Shown piece after piece: positions 21,630 to 34,615 of a stretch of 64,000 nt of DNA; within the stretch, counting starts at the first letter, position 1, and the number at the start of each line of letters is the position of its first letter. Origin of the DNA: Strigops habroptila. Taxonomy: Eukaryota > Chordata > Aves > Psittaciformes > Psittacidae. The stretch is from positions 30,712,707-30,776,706 of the forward strand of contig NC_044283.2 in NCBI RefSeq assembly GCF_004027225.2, given 5' to 3'. The notes below the pieces were generated by a model that did no database searches, had not been told where the DNA came from, and saw only the letters and a list, made by a program, of their open reading frames with translations. The position numbers and the translations under genes were made by a program.

Positions 21630-22470
21630 CAAAAGATGTAGATCAAGGTGGTCTAGCACCTTCTGTGCAATTGCTTTAAATAGTTAAGCTAGATGCTGGT
21701 AAGATCTTGGGTCCAAATGGCATTTATCAAAGAGCTCTGAAGGAAATCAGATGTGAGGTCGTAGAACTGCTGAGCAAGGTACCTTCACCAGTCATTACAG
21801 ATTGCCCCTCCTGCCAGAGGACTGACAGATGGCTAACACAGCTGTCATCTATAAGAGAAAGCATCTAGAGGGAAGGCTCAGCAGCAGACCAGTAAACAAT
21901 TTCCACTCGTGATAGGATGGTCAAATCTGTAATCAAGAGTAAGTTTACTGAGACCAAAGGTAAACATAGTCAGCTGAGAAAGGTGTAGGGCCTTTATAAA
22001 GGAGAATTTAAGTTCACAAAGTTGTAGAAGGCTAAAATAGTGTCAGAAAAGCACATGGATAAAAATCCTTTGGCAAGACTTTAATAAGGAACCTAATCTG
22101 GAATTGGGAGAGATGTTCTTTTCATGACTTGAAAACCAATTAAAAGATTCCGAGTAAAGGATAGGGCTTAATGGTCACTTCTCATGACAGAAAAGTCAGC
22201 AATGGGGCCTTCCCAAAGACTGGTGGTGGGGCCACTTGAATACATCTTTATCAATGATCTGTAGAAGGGCATGTCCAGTGCAAACTGCATTATATGTAAG
22301 TTCATGGTGCTGTGCTGATGGGGAGAAAAGTTCACAAGAACTTCACAAAACTCAATATATGGGTAAAGATTTGGCAGGTAAGTATCAATGCATCAAGAGA
22401 AAAATAACTCATGCCTTATTCAGCTAAATTTAACAGAATGCAAGTGCACAGAGTAATGTATTTAGATCTC
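21630..22470 (+). pseudogene. Old, decayed CR1-like LINE fragment (reverse transcriptase region)
   Basis: The + strand carries recognisable pieces of a non-LTR reverse transcriptase, broken by stops and frameshifts. Near 21690-21760 it translates to fragments such as LGPNGIYQRALKE, matching the GPNGI/DGIHPRVLKEL segment of CR1 ORF2. Near 22205-22265 there is a stretch equivalent to GP-V-LFN-IFINDL, and around 22300-22325 a damaged counterpart of the FADD catalytic segment (A-D-G in place of A-D-D). Downstream, 22420-22470 resembles the KFN-KC-VMHLG segment. Order and spacing match CR1 ORF2. Heavy decay says it is old. The left boundary is uncertain and could reach to about 20160. Confidence 0.7.
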
Positions 22471-23417
22471 CAGTGCCAAGTAACAAGAATACAGACAACC
22501 ACATTTTAAAATATATGCAGAAATATGTCATTAACTTCAAGACACTTTCATCATGTGATGCATCAAAAATCATAGGATCCTTTCTTAATGTTAATGCACA
22601 ACATTTTGTGAAGTGCTAGAATGAATCCTATTTTAACAGGTGTTTCCTTCCTTTTTGTAAGGAGCTGCTAGCTCAGTTCATGTCATATTTTATATGTGAT
22701 CACTTCCCGTGCTATTAATTTATTGCTGTAACTATAGCATTCACGGTAGTACAGCAACAGGTTGGAGTTTGATTTAAAGAACAAAGCAGTGAGGAACACC
22801 ACAGCGGTAGCACAGGCAATAGAACTGCAAGTCTACACACAGCAGGCAATAGAGAGTCTTCCATTTCTTACGCCTGCTCTGCTGCATGCTACCTGGCACA
22901 TATGTTTCCTCCCCATCCCCAGGTTTAGATATTTTTCTACAGACTTTAGCAAGCATCTTCAAAAGCATTAGCTCCATTTTCTTCCATCCTTGTGTACCAG
23001 CAGCTGCTTCTTTATGTCCTTTTTCTGTATCACAGGCCTGAAAGTTTTTACAGATATCCAGTTGATGTTTGAGGAAACTCCATTCTACATTTTTTTTTTT
23101 GTTGTACTTTGTTATAGTAGATGTTCATGTAATTGGAATAATGTGTTGTCATTAGAGGGACCATTTAGATGAAAATTAAATGATGCATAAATCTGAAGGT
23201 GGAGATAAGCATGCAGTATCTCTTAAAAGCACCCAGATTCTAAATGAGCCAGAGTGTGGTACTAAAAAGCTTGAGGGCATTTTTGCTTGAGGGCAGTGTA
23301 AAAACACTAGTTTGTGTCTGCAGCAGTGTACACCTACAAAGAAAAGAAACCCATACTTGATGATCAAAGCATAAAGATTTATAGCAGCAAACCCTGCAAC
23401 TGAAGTTGCAAAGAAGG

Positions 23418-23420
<3 letters not shown>

Positions 23421-23449
<29 letters not shown>
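23421..23449 (+). repeat. A-run of 29
   Basis: Twenty-nine uninterrupted A bases, the longest homopolymer in the window. It could be a plain microsatellite or the tail of a short retroposed transcript; I see no clear parent gene on its left side. Confidence 0.95.
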
Positions 23450-23452
<3 letters not shown>

Positions 23453-24681
23453 ATCATTCTCATTCCAAATAAATTCAACTCCAGATAGTCTTCAGAACAG
23501 CCAAATAAAACTCTGCAGTGAGGTAAGTATCTGGTTAAGGATCTAGAATAGGCTTCCACATGGATGCAGGTATCTGGTCAGACAGTCATACACAAACTCA
23601 GGACCTCATCCTTAAAAGATTTAAGATGACTTTAGACCAAGTTAGAAACTCTAGTAGTTATTCTTCCAGTTCTTTATAATACATGAACAACTGAGTATGA
23701 TTTTGCTCTTCATGTTTGGTTGTACTTAATAACTATATTCAGTAGAAAAAAGCCTATAGTTTTTGTCTGTAAGAAAAATGTAATATAGATGTATTCTTGC
23801 ATGCTCTAGCATGAGCTGATTTTACACACTTGTTCAGGCTTTAGGGCTTTTTCGCACACACACCCCCCTTATATTTAATGTCCTAGAGGAATTTCACCCT
23901 AATGTTTTTCCCAGTCACATGCACACTTACACAAGATGCCTTGTTAGGAGTTCTTAATAAAAAAAAAATTTGGAGCTGTGACAACTTGTTGGAACCTCTC
24001 AAATCCAAGACTAGATATTCACTTCTGTGCAGTCCATTTATGAAGAGGAGTACTGTATGTTCTCCAGTGAAGTATGGATACGTGCTACACTAAGAGCTAC
24101 ATGAGTTCAGTGCTCTTCATCTGCCTTGTGGCAAACCAAACTCAACACCATCCATAAGGAAAGTTTAGGTCAAACAGCTCTTTTGTTTTCTCAGACATTG
24201 ACATATAAAACCATTATTTGTAGGGGAACAAACCCTTACAAAATGGCTTTTAATTTTATATTACCTATGCTAAGTATTTAAATTCCATTATTTCCTCCAT
24301 TCCCCCCAGTTAGCTATACTATTATGCAAGACATAGCTAACATGAATAAGGAAGCCAAAATTGTGTCTTTGTTCATCAAAGTCTGATGTATATGATACCA
24401 AAAGAAGGATCTTTCTGTATTTTCAAGGGAGGTTTGTATTGTGCATTAACACAGGTCAGTACATTTGTTTTTGAGATTTAACTTCCGTAACACTAGGCTC
24501 TATGTTGGTTCCTCTAGAACTGCTTGAATTAAAAATAGGGAATATTTCTCTGATTTATGTTTAGCTTTTCTGCCTGAATTTTAAAAGTGCTTCACAAGTA
24601 TAAACAGTAATGAAGAAGCCTCAGAACTTCAGAAGTTGGAAAGCTTTGTTTTATCTTCTAATAGTTACATTTTTGCTTTAG

Positions 24682-24716
24682 GAGTCTTACTTTCGAGAGA
24701 AAAAAAGAGCCTCAAG
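24682..24716 (+). other. Possible 35-base exon (unassigned transcript)
   Basis: A strong acceptor (ACATTTTTGCTTTAG) precedes, and a near-consensus donor (CAAG/GTAAGT) follows, a 35-base segment open in all three frames. It is on the TUSC3 strand, 5.5 kb beyond the TUSC3 poly(A) signal. It may be a microexon of an lncRNA, of a longer TUSC3 isoform, or a chance pairing of splice-like motifs. Confidence 0.3.
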
Positions 24717-27700
24717 GTAAGTCATTACTGAGGAACACTTCAGGCAAGAAGAGTGGGAAAATATGAGTTTATCTAGGCTGTAGCACACACACTTCCGTAA
24801 GTATTTGTTTCCCCTCTGGTAGCACTTGGTGCAGGAGTTATTCTTCAGATTTAAGGATAGAGAACAGGAACTTTTATATTATGTTTAAAGAGAAGGTGTT
24901 CAAGTCCTATTCAGTTTTAGTTTGTTTTGTAATGGAATGTGTTTTCACTAGCAATGGAATAATTTTGAAGAATGAAGGTAAGCAGAACTGTTCCTTATCT
25001 GACAGTATTTTTGTTGGTCAAAGCTAGTGGAAGTTGTTAGTACCACAGGAAGCTTGTAGCCAGTTTTTACCCTCAAGAGGGATATCTACCACCAGAGCAC
25101 CTGATGGCAAGCAATAAATCACCTCATTACTAAGATAGGATTTGGCCATTCATCTGTGTCAATAGAAAGTCCTCCCTAGTCAAGGTATTTTGAGCCAGGA
25201 ATAATTGCACCTGGTGCAGAACAGTCTTTAATCCTTCCTTTTCTATAATTACTCTCCTCAGCTGTGTTTAACCAATTCTTTCCCCCACCTATCTCTTGGA
25301 TAGAGTCATGGCAGGTAGATGGCCCTACTTCTATGGCAGTTCAAGTCCTCATCAGCTAATTGCTGCTTAGATGGCGTGTTTTCTCTGGGCCCTCCTCTTG
25401 CATCCTTTTAAGACAGAGACACAGAGCTTGAACAGATTGTGCTGTGACTTTTCTCAGAGATTTTCATTAACCCCAGAGGCATCCAGCCCCAGACCAAAGC
25501 TCTCTGCCCTCACACACGGCATTTCCCACAGCCACCTAACACAAGCAGCCTCTCCCCATTGCCAGCTTTCCTGTTGCTTTCCTAGGGCAATTACCTCTCA
25601 GAAGAGGGCTTGGCTGTCCTGATGCCCATGCCCTTTGGAGCAGAATGGTCTTTTCCTTTTTACAGCTTACATATTATAAAACCATGAGAGGAAAAAAAGC
25701 TAGAAATCAGGCTCTGCTGTATGGTGTCACATCAGTCCAGAGAGGCCTTCCTGCCGTTAGCAGCCTGTTTGTTTCTGGGGGACAGGCTGGAAGCACAACT
25801 CAGAACAAGAAATACAGCTTTGCAAAAAATAAATAAAGATTGCAAACAGTATTTTTCATGCAAACACTGCAATTGCACCTAAGATCTTCAATTAACATAT
25901 CACACGACAAATACTTGAATACAGAGAACATGTAGAAAGAGCAAAGTAAGCGTTTCTCCAGCACTTCTCATTCAGTGAGAGCAGGATATAGTCACAGTTC
26001 ATTGCCTTTATAATGCTGCCTCATTGTAGGTTATGTCAAACTTACCCTCACAGCTCAGTTATTAGGAATTTTTATAAGTTCTGAGAATTTTAATGAGCAT
26101 TTAAAATGCTGCAAGTTATGAAATTGATGACAATAATGGTACAACTCTGTCAAAAGCCTTAGCCCGGAAGTGCCCAGTTCTCACTTAAGAGCTGTGACAG
26201 GGGAATTTCCTCAAAGGAAGACAAGATTTCCTGCTGGGCATATAGCTCCTTCCCCAGGCCAGTGCCACAAAAAAGCGTGTAAGCCACAGATGCACACATC
26301 ACAGCAAATCCTGAGACTACATTTTGGTTCACAGAATAAAAACAGTGAAAGCATTCCTGCTAGTCCATCATGGTAATAAACAAAGCCACTATCATCTATG
26401 ATTAAGGCAGACAACACCGAAAAATCTAGCCACCACGTCTTTAGATACAGGATTTTTCTTGTTTTAACTCTTGCCAGGTGAGGCAATACTTGAGGGGTCA
26501 AGAAAATTAGTCTTAAGTGGCTACATACTTCATTATCCAAATGTCATAAGGTCTTCAAGACCTCTGTACCCACAGAGACTCCTGCTAGGAGAAATCCGAA
26601 ATCTACGTGGTTTCTCAGGGATGCTCAAGACATCAGTGTCCTCGGACAGACGAGTCATGGTTGCTCACATCCTAGTGTTTGTATCCACAAAAAACCCCTC
26701 ACAGATGGTACAAGTCATGCTCTTCAGGGATATAGTAGTCTTCATTAATAGGTCAACTAGCTAATGCAACCCACATACTAATGAGATATTAATTAACATT
26801 CAGATTTATTTTTGTTGTAACTCCTTTACCAGAAATTGCTTCCACAAAGCCACATACCCCTCTTTCCCTCTGTACGCAGGGACATTTGAATTCATCTGGG
26901 GTATCTGTTTGTCATGAAATTAAGTTGCTTGAAAAACTGGAAAACACATTTTGATCACCAAGATCTCTTCAACAGTAGTGCATGATATAAGGGCATAACA
27001 TATAACCAGCGTACAATAAGCCAAGATATCCAGTATCCCATGTTAAACATGTCGTTTTCATAAAACCCTCATTTCACGCTTTTTCTTTCAGCTTGCTTTC
27101 TTGCTGAACCTTAGGCATATTAAAAAAAAAAAGACCAAACAAACTCAAAATTTACTGTTTCTGTAAGAGGCTTTCTACTGCTATTAATACACAAGTATCA
27201 CCACTCTTCTTTCTGAAGTGGCTTAGTACTTTCAAGTATCATTCACACTGGGAGATACCTGAAGAAGTGCATTAAGTGACTGTTTTCAATTGGTCATGCT
27301 TTCTGGATTACTCTTCCTTCACACACCTCTTCTGTCTGCTTCATTTCAGGAAAACATTAACATTTAGTGTCATTACAGGTTATGTAGATATTTATCATCC
27401 TTTTGAGGGAGGAAATTTCCTTTTTGCAGGTCACAGTTTTTGTGACACTAATATAAATCAGCACCAAAGGATGTTCTGATGTGTCATGCATTGATAAAGA
27501 CAAAAAAACCCCAAAACATACCAGGTTCTCAGTTATCACATGCTAGCTGCAGCTCACTAACAAGTATATTCGTTGAAGCTTTCCCTCTGTCCATACTTGC
27601 CATACTTCCCAAACCAATGTTTGTATTGTGAAGTAGTAAGGGAATTGAGCCTCGTTCTCCCCATAAATATTATGTGTTCAGATATGTGCTGATAATCCTT

Positions 27701-30700
27701 TATTTAAACTTGAGCATTAGTTGCAGTCAATAGTACATGGTATTTGTCTAAAAATCTGAAAATCTACTCCTAAATAATGTAACTAAAAGAAGAAAACCAT
27801 GTTTTAAGGAATTACTGGCATTCAGTGCAACTGCCTTCACAAAGAACTCAACTGCAGTATTTTTAAAACGTAGAACACAAAATAAAGGTGTTCCATAATG
27901 TGGATTATAGGAAATGGCTGGGAAGATTTCATTCAGCCCATACTCCATAGAGACAGGATACTACAGGTGGTTTGAGTTGAACAAAACAACTGTAGGATAT
28001 AGCAGTAATTTGGCTTGTGGATCTGACATGTAGCCTTCAGTGTCATTAGTATTACAGCTTTATGAGATACAAAATGAATAATCCTGGCTTATAAAGCAAC
28101 AATTACATTTTACATGAATCTCCTCTTATGCAAAGTAGTTCTATTCCTTATACTTAGGAATAATTGATTGGTTACCAATTTGCTCAGTTTAGAAGACTGC
28201 TGGGCTGAGGAATTCTTCACTCGTGCTTCCAGTGGGCACACATTTGCACTAATTATCAGTATCATCTTCAAAGTCCTAATCATAAGTGGCATGGCAAGAA
28301 CAAGAGGGCATAATATTTCTGATAAAGAGAAATTAAATCAAGCTTAAAAGTCTCATTCATACTAAAAAGCAACTTTATAGTTACAAGTTATGACTCCTAT
28401 ACCTATTTCAGCTATTGCGTTCAAAACAGTAAACCAGGATTATAAAGGAAAAGGCAGCATGAAATAGAAAAACTTGGAACATTTCCCATTATAAATGCAA
28501 GTTATGAGTTTCCATTATTTCCAAGCAGATGTGAGCTCAGGAAGATGGTAAAGGTAACTGGAAAGTGGATAAATAACAATCAATTGATCAAAATGAAAAC
28601 GAAAAAGAGCCAATGCGCCTATATGCTGCTTCTCTCTACATCTACATTTAGTTGTCATGGATATTGTGATGGAAGGTACAGGCTGTTTGCTCAATTTACT
28701 GAATGCCCCTATGTTTTTTTTCAAGGCAAGCACAGACAAAAAGGCAGCTCTGCTCTCAGTGAGTCACAACCCCAGGAGCAAAGGACATGGCATGCTCCCC
28801 AAAGGTGCTGCACCTCTGCTACTGACACAGGCTTCCTAGAACGCAGGAGCAGACAGCATGATGGAGGGACATTGAGCAAGCAGGATATCCACAGCACAAA
28901 CTGAGGTTTAAGGCACTCTTGAAAAGTAGAAGAAAGCAGATCCATGTCTAAAGCTCCAATGTGGTAGAGACCGTCCTGTCCAAGGAGCACACAAGAGACC
29001 ACATGGTTTTTCAGGACCTAAGACATGTGAAAACACGCACTGTACAAGGATATATTGGGCAAGATAACTCAAAGTTAAATAACTCATATTTGTTCCATTT
29101 TACATAGCAGCTCTGCATTCTTATTCAGAGTACCTTAATAAAACTCAATTTTTAAAAACTGCAAGATCTTTGGCATCCTAACTTCAAGCTGAAACAGCTC
29201 AATTTCAGCTATCTCTGATCAGCTTAAGAAAAACAGGAATCTCAGATAAACACAGCACATGAAATGGCTTCACACATCACACACAGCAATTCTCACAAAT
29301 AAAACCTGGATATTTTCCTTTCTGTTCCTGGCATAATACAAAAAGCCCTGAGTCTACAGGACATGCAATGAGTGCTTTGATAGAGAAAGGTAAGTTACAG
29401 GTGACGTTTACCTGCCTGTTCATATACTGATAATTTTCACAGAGCAACGCAGCAGCACATCCCCAGCAGTGGGCTAAAATCCCACAGCTCTACCTCGGAC
29501 AGCCCCTGTCCTCCAGAAAAAACCCTCTCCACCACAGCTTCCTAACACAGTTCTCCCCAACACCAGTCACACCACACTATTGCTCATGAAATCAATACCC
29601 TCCACATCCCTGAGGCTTCCTTACTCTCTCCAAAGCTTTAGCTGCCTCCTCCTGCTCTTTTATTCACAGCAGCTGATTCCATTTCCTTCAGTCCTGCTTT
29701 ATTCATGAGGTTAACCCCGGTCTTGCCATGGCATATTTGTAAGTCCTATTGGTGCAATGTATAAATATTAATTGGAACCCTAACATTAGCTGAAATTCTA
29801 TGTGTGTTGTGGCTACCTCTTAGAGTAGCTAAATGAAACTCAGCATTTGGTATTTTAAACTGGAAATACTTTCTCAAAAATATGCATATTAATTAATATA
29901 ATCAGTACAATTAGGAAAAGAAAATATGTATCTTATTGCCCATATTATTTTTTTATGGTTCTGCTCTGCTCAAAATAGAGAAAAGTTCTGGAATTTAAAA
30001 CACTGAAACTTTGAAACTATCAGTATGATTATAACAATGAAAGACATCACTGGCACTTTCTTTTTCTTTTTTTGATTGACATCATTGCACTTACTAATAT
30101 ATCTGAGCTATTGCCAGAGTCTTCTGCAAAGGGTGCATTCATTAAATTTTAACGCTCAAGTGTGCAGTGAGTGACTGCCTGTGAAATGAAAGCTCTGTTC
30201 TAGTGAGATCCAAAGCTGAACACAAGCTCAAAGGATAATTGCTTCTCTTGTCAAATCCTTCTTAAAACTTTGAGCAGATTTCCACTTAATCATCTTCAAA
30301 TTCACTTGCTTCCTAAACTGGAGATGCTTATTTGTAACAAAGGCAAGACTATTTTGTATTTATTATTGCAGCTGGGCACCACTTGATTGTCAATAACCAG
30401 ATACCTTTATCTGAGACAGTCTTGAAAGCGATGTTTATATGACTTGGGAGAAAAAAAAGGTAACCTGCAGGACTCCAGCTATAAATAACAGGAAGCTCCT
30501 ACTGTTCAAACTCTGGCTAAGAATGTATGGTTTGAAAACACTTTTCCCATGCTTGTAGGGAAAGTATAATGCCAAATACTTTAACGCATTGAATTTTTTC
30601 CTTCTTTAATCTAATTCCCTTTGATCTAACAGCTAGTGCTTAATTAAGACTAATCTCTGCTAGTGAAAAGGAAGAAAAAATCGTAAAAGAGAAAATTAAT

Positions 30701-32726
30701 GGTCATACCATCACACATAGGTCACCCTTTGACAAGGTCTGCAGCTTTTTCAATGTGAATCCATTTGATGGACTTACTGCCTGCCATTACTGCTCTTGTC
30801 CAATGTCACAGGGGTACAGTCCATCAAAGTAACTGTTCATGAAGTATGTTGTACTGGTGCTAGCTGCCAGGGTGAGAGATGTAGTTACACTATTGAACAG
30901 CACCGTGGCTGAATCCATTTCATTCTTCTCCCTTTACAGTAACAGAGAAAAGGATTAAGAAAAAATACTAACAATGTTAAGGAATGCTACTGTCCTCACA
31001 AGTCCAAATGTTAAGCTCTTGCATCCTTTTTCTAATTGCAAAGAAGGAATGGAAAATTTGTGGAATAAAAATAATAGTAATAAAAAAACCCCAAAACAAA
31101 ACAAACCAAACCAAAATAAAATAAAAGTCATGCAAGTTCAGTTCAAAGCCCCTGGGCTGAACCAGCAGGTGACAATCTGTGGTTACACTGCTCTCTACAG
31201 GGCCACCCAGAGGGACATCACCTATGTCCTGCAAAAGCCCTTGTAGAGTCCCTGCAGGCATTTAGCAGAAATCTGGATAGCCAGTCCACTTGGTACACGC
31301 TCCTCTTTCCCACCAGTGCTTTCTGGCCTCCCCCAGGTGTAGACACCATTATCTGGACCCATCTCAGTGATCAAAGAGCAGCCACCACTCTTGACCCTAC
31401 TGAGATTTGGGGGGCGTAAAGGGGAAGAGGGAGCACAGCACACCTGATGCACACACAGGTCCCACACCTCTGGCTGGATATCTGCTGGAGAAGTGAACCT
31501 GTGTTCCCCAAACTCTCCCCTTCCTTACCTGCAGAGTAAAATTGGAAACTGATTTTGATTTTATGTGTTTTTAAATGTTTCCTTAAATGCTTGTTAACTT
31601 TTTTTTTGGTTAGTTAAGCTATACAATGGTAAAATGCATATTACTGTAGAGAATTCTCTTCCTTCTTCCATTCTGTATGTTACTTTAGAAAAAAAAAGCT
31701 GATAAGGGAAACATGAATAGTTTAAAGTTTCATAAAATCTGCTTCTAAAAACTACTTCTTATTCTGATAGTATGTTGAATAGTGTCTGCATTTGTTATGT
31801 TATCAGCATGTTCCTAAAGTAATAACCTCAATAATTGTTTGGTGGAGATTGATATCATAGAGATCAAATACCAGGAGTCTTTTCTTTCAGATCTTTTCCC
31901 CCTCTGATCCCTGTTTGTATGACAACAGCTTCTCTCCTTTGCCCTGATTAGTGTTGTTTCCCAAGTAACATAGTGAAACATCACTGACCACTCACCCACC
32001 CCACTGCCTCCAGATCTCCTTCGTATTTTGTTTCACATTTATTTTTACCTATTGTTGTCTCACCCAGCCAGGACTGGTGACATGCAGTGCGTAAGTGCAT
32101 GCAATTGCTGGCGAAACAGCTGTAATGTTCCTCCCTCCTCCTCAGAGTACCACAGAAAGCACTGCATGAGGTGTGTGAGCAAATTTTGATATACTTGAAA
32201 ATATTTCTGACTAGGTGTTTTCAATAAAGTTCCAGGGATCTGGAATTTACAACCCTAATTGCTCTGAAATAGTACAAATATGATGAGCTTCACCTACATT
32301 GTGCCACACATTTCACCCTTCCACTTTTCTAGACATTTAAAAATAACAAATCGGTTAGACTGCAAATCATTTTTGAGGAGAAAAAAGGTAATACAATGAA
32401 TTATTTTGACATTCTAAAAGTAAACATCAACTTTGCAGATACTTGTTTTCTAAGCACATAAGTATTCCTGCTGATCTAACTGCATCTGCCTTACTGTGTC
32501 TGCATCCCATAGCATCGTTATATTGTCTTGTTAAACTGCTGTATCCCAAATGTCTCTGTGCTTGTTTGACAAGCAGAGTAATGCCTGCATGCATCACTTG
32601 CAAGGGGCCTTGGGATCTTCTGCACAGGAGAGCACTGAGCCTTATCTTTACTACACTTCCATATTTTTTGAAGGTTTGTCAATCACTGATATTATCAGAA
32701 TTACCTCTTAGTACTAATTCTTTCAG

Positions 32727-32824
32727 TGCCTCAAGAGGAGAAATCAGTTCTAATATTTCCACTGATCCACGGAGGAACAGTAAAGTGATGGCAAAAAAGA
32801 TACGAATGTACTTGAAGAAGGAAG
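32727..32824 (+). other. Possible 98-base exon, open reading frame
   Basis: The segment lies between TACTAATTCTTTCAG and the strong donor GAAG/GTAAGTT. One frame is open throughout and encodes ASRGEISSNIST, then DPRRNSKVMAKKIRMYLKKE, a basic, hydrophilic peptide. The frame has one base before its first codon, so it would join in phase with the AG left over at the end of TUSC3 exon 10947-11037. I do not recognise the peptide. It may be an exon of an unknown gene, a rare TUSC3 alternative end, or an lncRNA exon. Confidence 0.3.
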
Positions 32825-34303
32825 GTAAGTTCCTCTGATGATGATGTAGTAGGATGTTTTGCTCATGACTATCTCTACCTCCTAATTTGCATTCTTTTTA
32901 TTCTGAAAAGAAAAAAGATCTGAGATTCATAACTACCTTTACTGTTTCTCATTAAATTCCTTGAGATTCACCCATCACACGAAAAATTTTAATTGCGTTG
33001 CCAGTATTCATTAAACTGCATTTTGACTTGGAGTTCATTTTCTGTCATGAATGGAAAACTTAAAAAAATTATAACTCATTTAGAAAAACTATTTGGATTC
33101 TTTTAACCAAGAGACCGATGTTTTACAGGCTGAAAAGAGGTAACAAATCTAACTTTGTACAAACAGCACAAAAATTGATGTAAACAATAATATGAGCAAA
33201 CATTTACAGACTCTGAAAGAAAAGTGAATGTTGGATAAGTGAGAGAAGGCCTTGAGAAGTGGGGAAGGAACTGCCAAGATGAAATAACCTGCTGCTGTCA
33301 ATACCTTGGCCATAGAGGAAAACTGGTCCCTGCCTGACTCACCCTATTCTCATTAGCTTGGGCTGAGCCTTGCAGCCAGGATGGAATGAGCAAGACAACA
33401 AAGCCCGGAAAAAGCCAGGAAATTCCAGCAGTGAGACACAGTGAACGACCACTCCTGACCCTGTTTTAAATTAGAGATAGAGATTTCCAGAGTTAACAGC
33501 AGTGAGTACAGAGAAAGCCTCACCTATCCCAAACTCCATTTCATTTTAACCTCTCTGAAGCTGTTTTTATTAATTCTGGTGCTAGACTGGTGGTAGGAAG
33601 AAGGAGATAGCTAGCCTCCAGTGGCCTCAGAGAGCATATCCAGGGTGAGAATACACTTATGGGACTGATTGCATCTGCATTCAAAAAACCTAAGCAGAGA
33701 AATTAATTGATGATATTCTCCATTTAACCAAATTCCTCAGCACATTTTGTACCACAAAGTCTAATTAACCATTAGGTTATACATATTCTTCTAAGTGTAG
33801 GCTCATTATAACTTCTCCCTAAGGTATTTAACATCTTTCTATGGTTGCTCACTGTACTTTAATTTAAATTTTTTTTTTTTTTAATTTTTATTTTAATTTA
33901 ATCCAGTGATCAGAGAAACCTGACTGGTTTTAGACACTTCAGTTACAGTTTTTGAACGAAGTCTTTGGCTGGTCTTTCTGCTGATTTACAGCAGCTGACA
34001 GATGATTAAAGCTCCATGTGTCCAATCACCAAGAAGTTATTTCCCTTTCTGCATTCTCTGATTGACAGGAAAGGTGAGAAATGAAAGTTCAAACACACTG
34101 TAGCAAATGAGATAATTTTAAATTTACCACTGTGCAGGGAAAGCAGCACTTCCCATTACCAAACAGAGAAAAAATAGTGCCCCAACTGCCACAATTTTGA
34201 CACAGTCAGAATCTTTATCCAATTATGAGTTTGATTTTCTTTTCGATAGCAGAAACTAAGACATGATTATGATGTGTCCTGAATTCAACAAAATGCATCA
34301 CTT

Positions 34304-34319
34304 TGTGTGTGTGTGTGTG
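34304..34319 (+). repeat. (TG)8 microsatellite
   Basis: Eight perfect TG units 50 bases left of the large purine repeat. Confidence 0.95.
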
Positions 34320-34370
34320 CCCTTTGGAGACTAAATGTGATTTAATGCTGGGGATGTTATTTAAAACAAA

Positions 34371-34520
34371 GGGAAGGGAAGGGAAGGGAAGGGAAGGGAA
34401 GGGAAGGGAAGGGAAGGGAAGGGAAGGGAAGGGAAGGGAAGGGAAGGGAAGGGAAGGGAAGGGAAGGGAAGGGAAGGGAAGGGAAGGGAAGGGAAGGGAA
34501 GGGAAGGGAAGGGAAGGGAA
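34371..34520 (+). repeat. (GGGAA)30 pentanucleotide repeat
   Basis: Thirty perfect GGGAA units (150 bases). Each unit supplies a GGG run separated by AA, so any four consecutive units meet the classic G-quadruplex pattern (four G3 runs, loops of 2). The long ORFs through it on both strands (KGREG-type and SLPFP-type peptides) are repeat translations, not genes. Confidence 0.98.
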
Positions 34521-34525
34521 GAGAG

Positions 34526-34615
34526 AGAGGAGAGGAGAGGAGAGGAGAGGAGAGGAGAGGAGAGGAGAGGAGAGGAGAGGAGAGGAGAGGAGAGGAGAGG
34601 AGAGGAGAGGAGAGG
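34526..34615 (+). repeat. (AGAGG)18 pentanucleotide repeat
   Basis: Eighteen perfect AGAGG units (90 bases), joined to the GGGAA array by GAGAG. Together with the preceding repeat it forms an uninterrupted purine strand from 34368 to 34617 (250 bases), which can form triplex H-DNA where mirror symmetry allows. Confidence 0.98.

Larger units (their letters stand above)
22471..34303. other. Gene-poor intergenic sequence
   Basis: Apart from A29 at 23421 and two possible exons listed separately (24682-24716 and 32727-32824), I see no gene, tRNA or clear mobile element. The region 31130-31500 is more GC-rich than its surroundings but matches nothing I recognise. ORFs at 22774-22977, 23176-23559, 26211-26764, 28545-29002 and 30974-31467 have no splice or family support. 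Confidence 0.5.
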
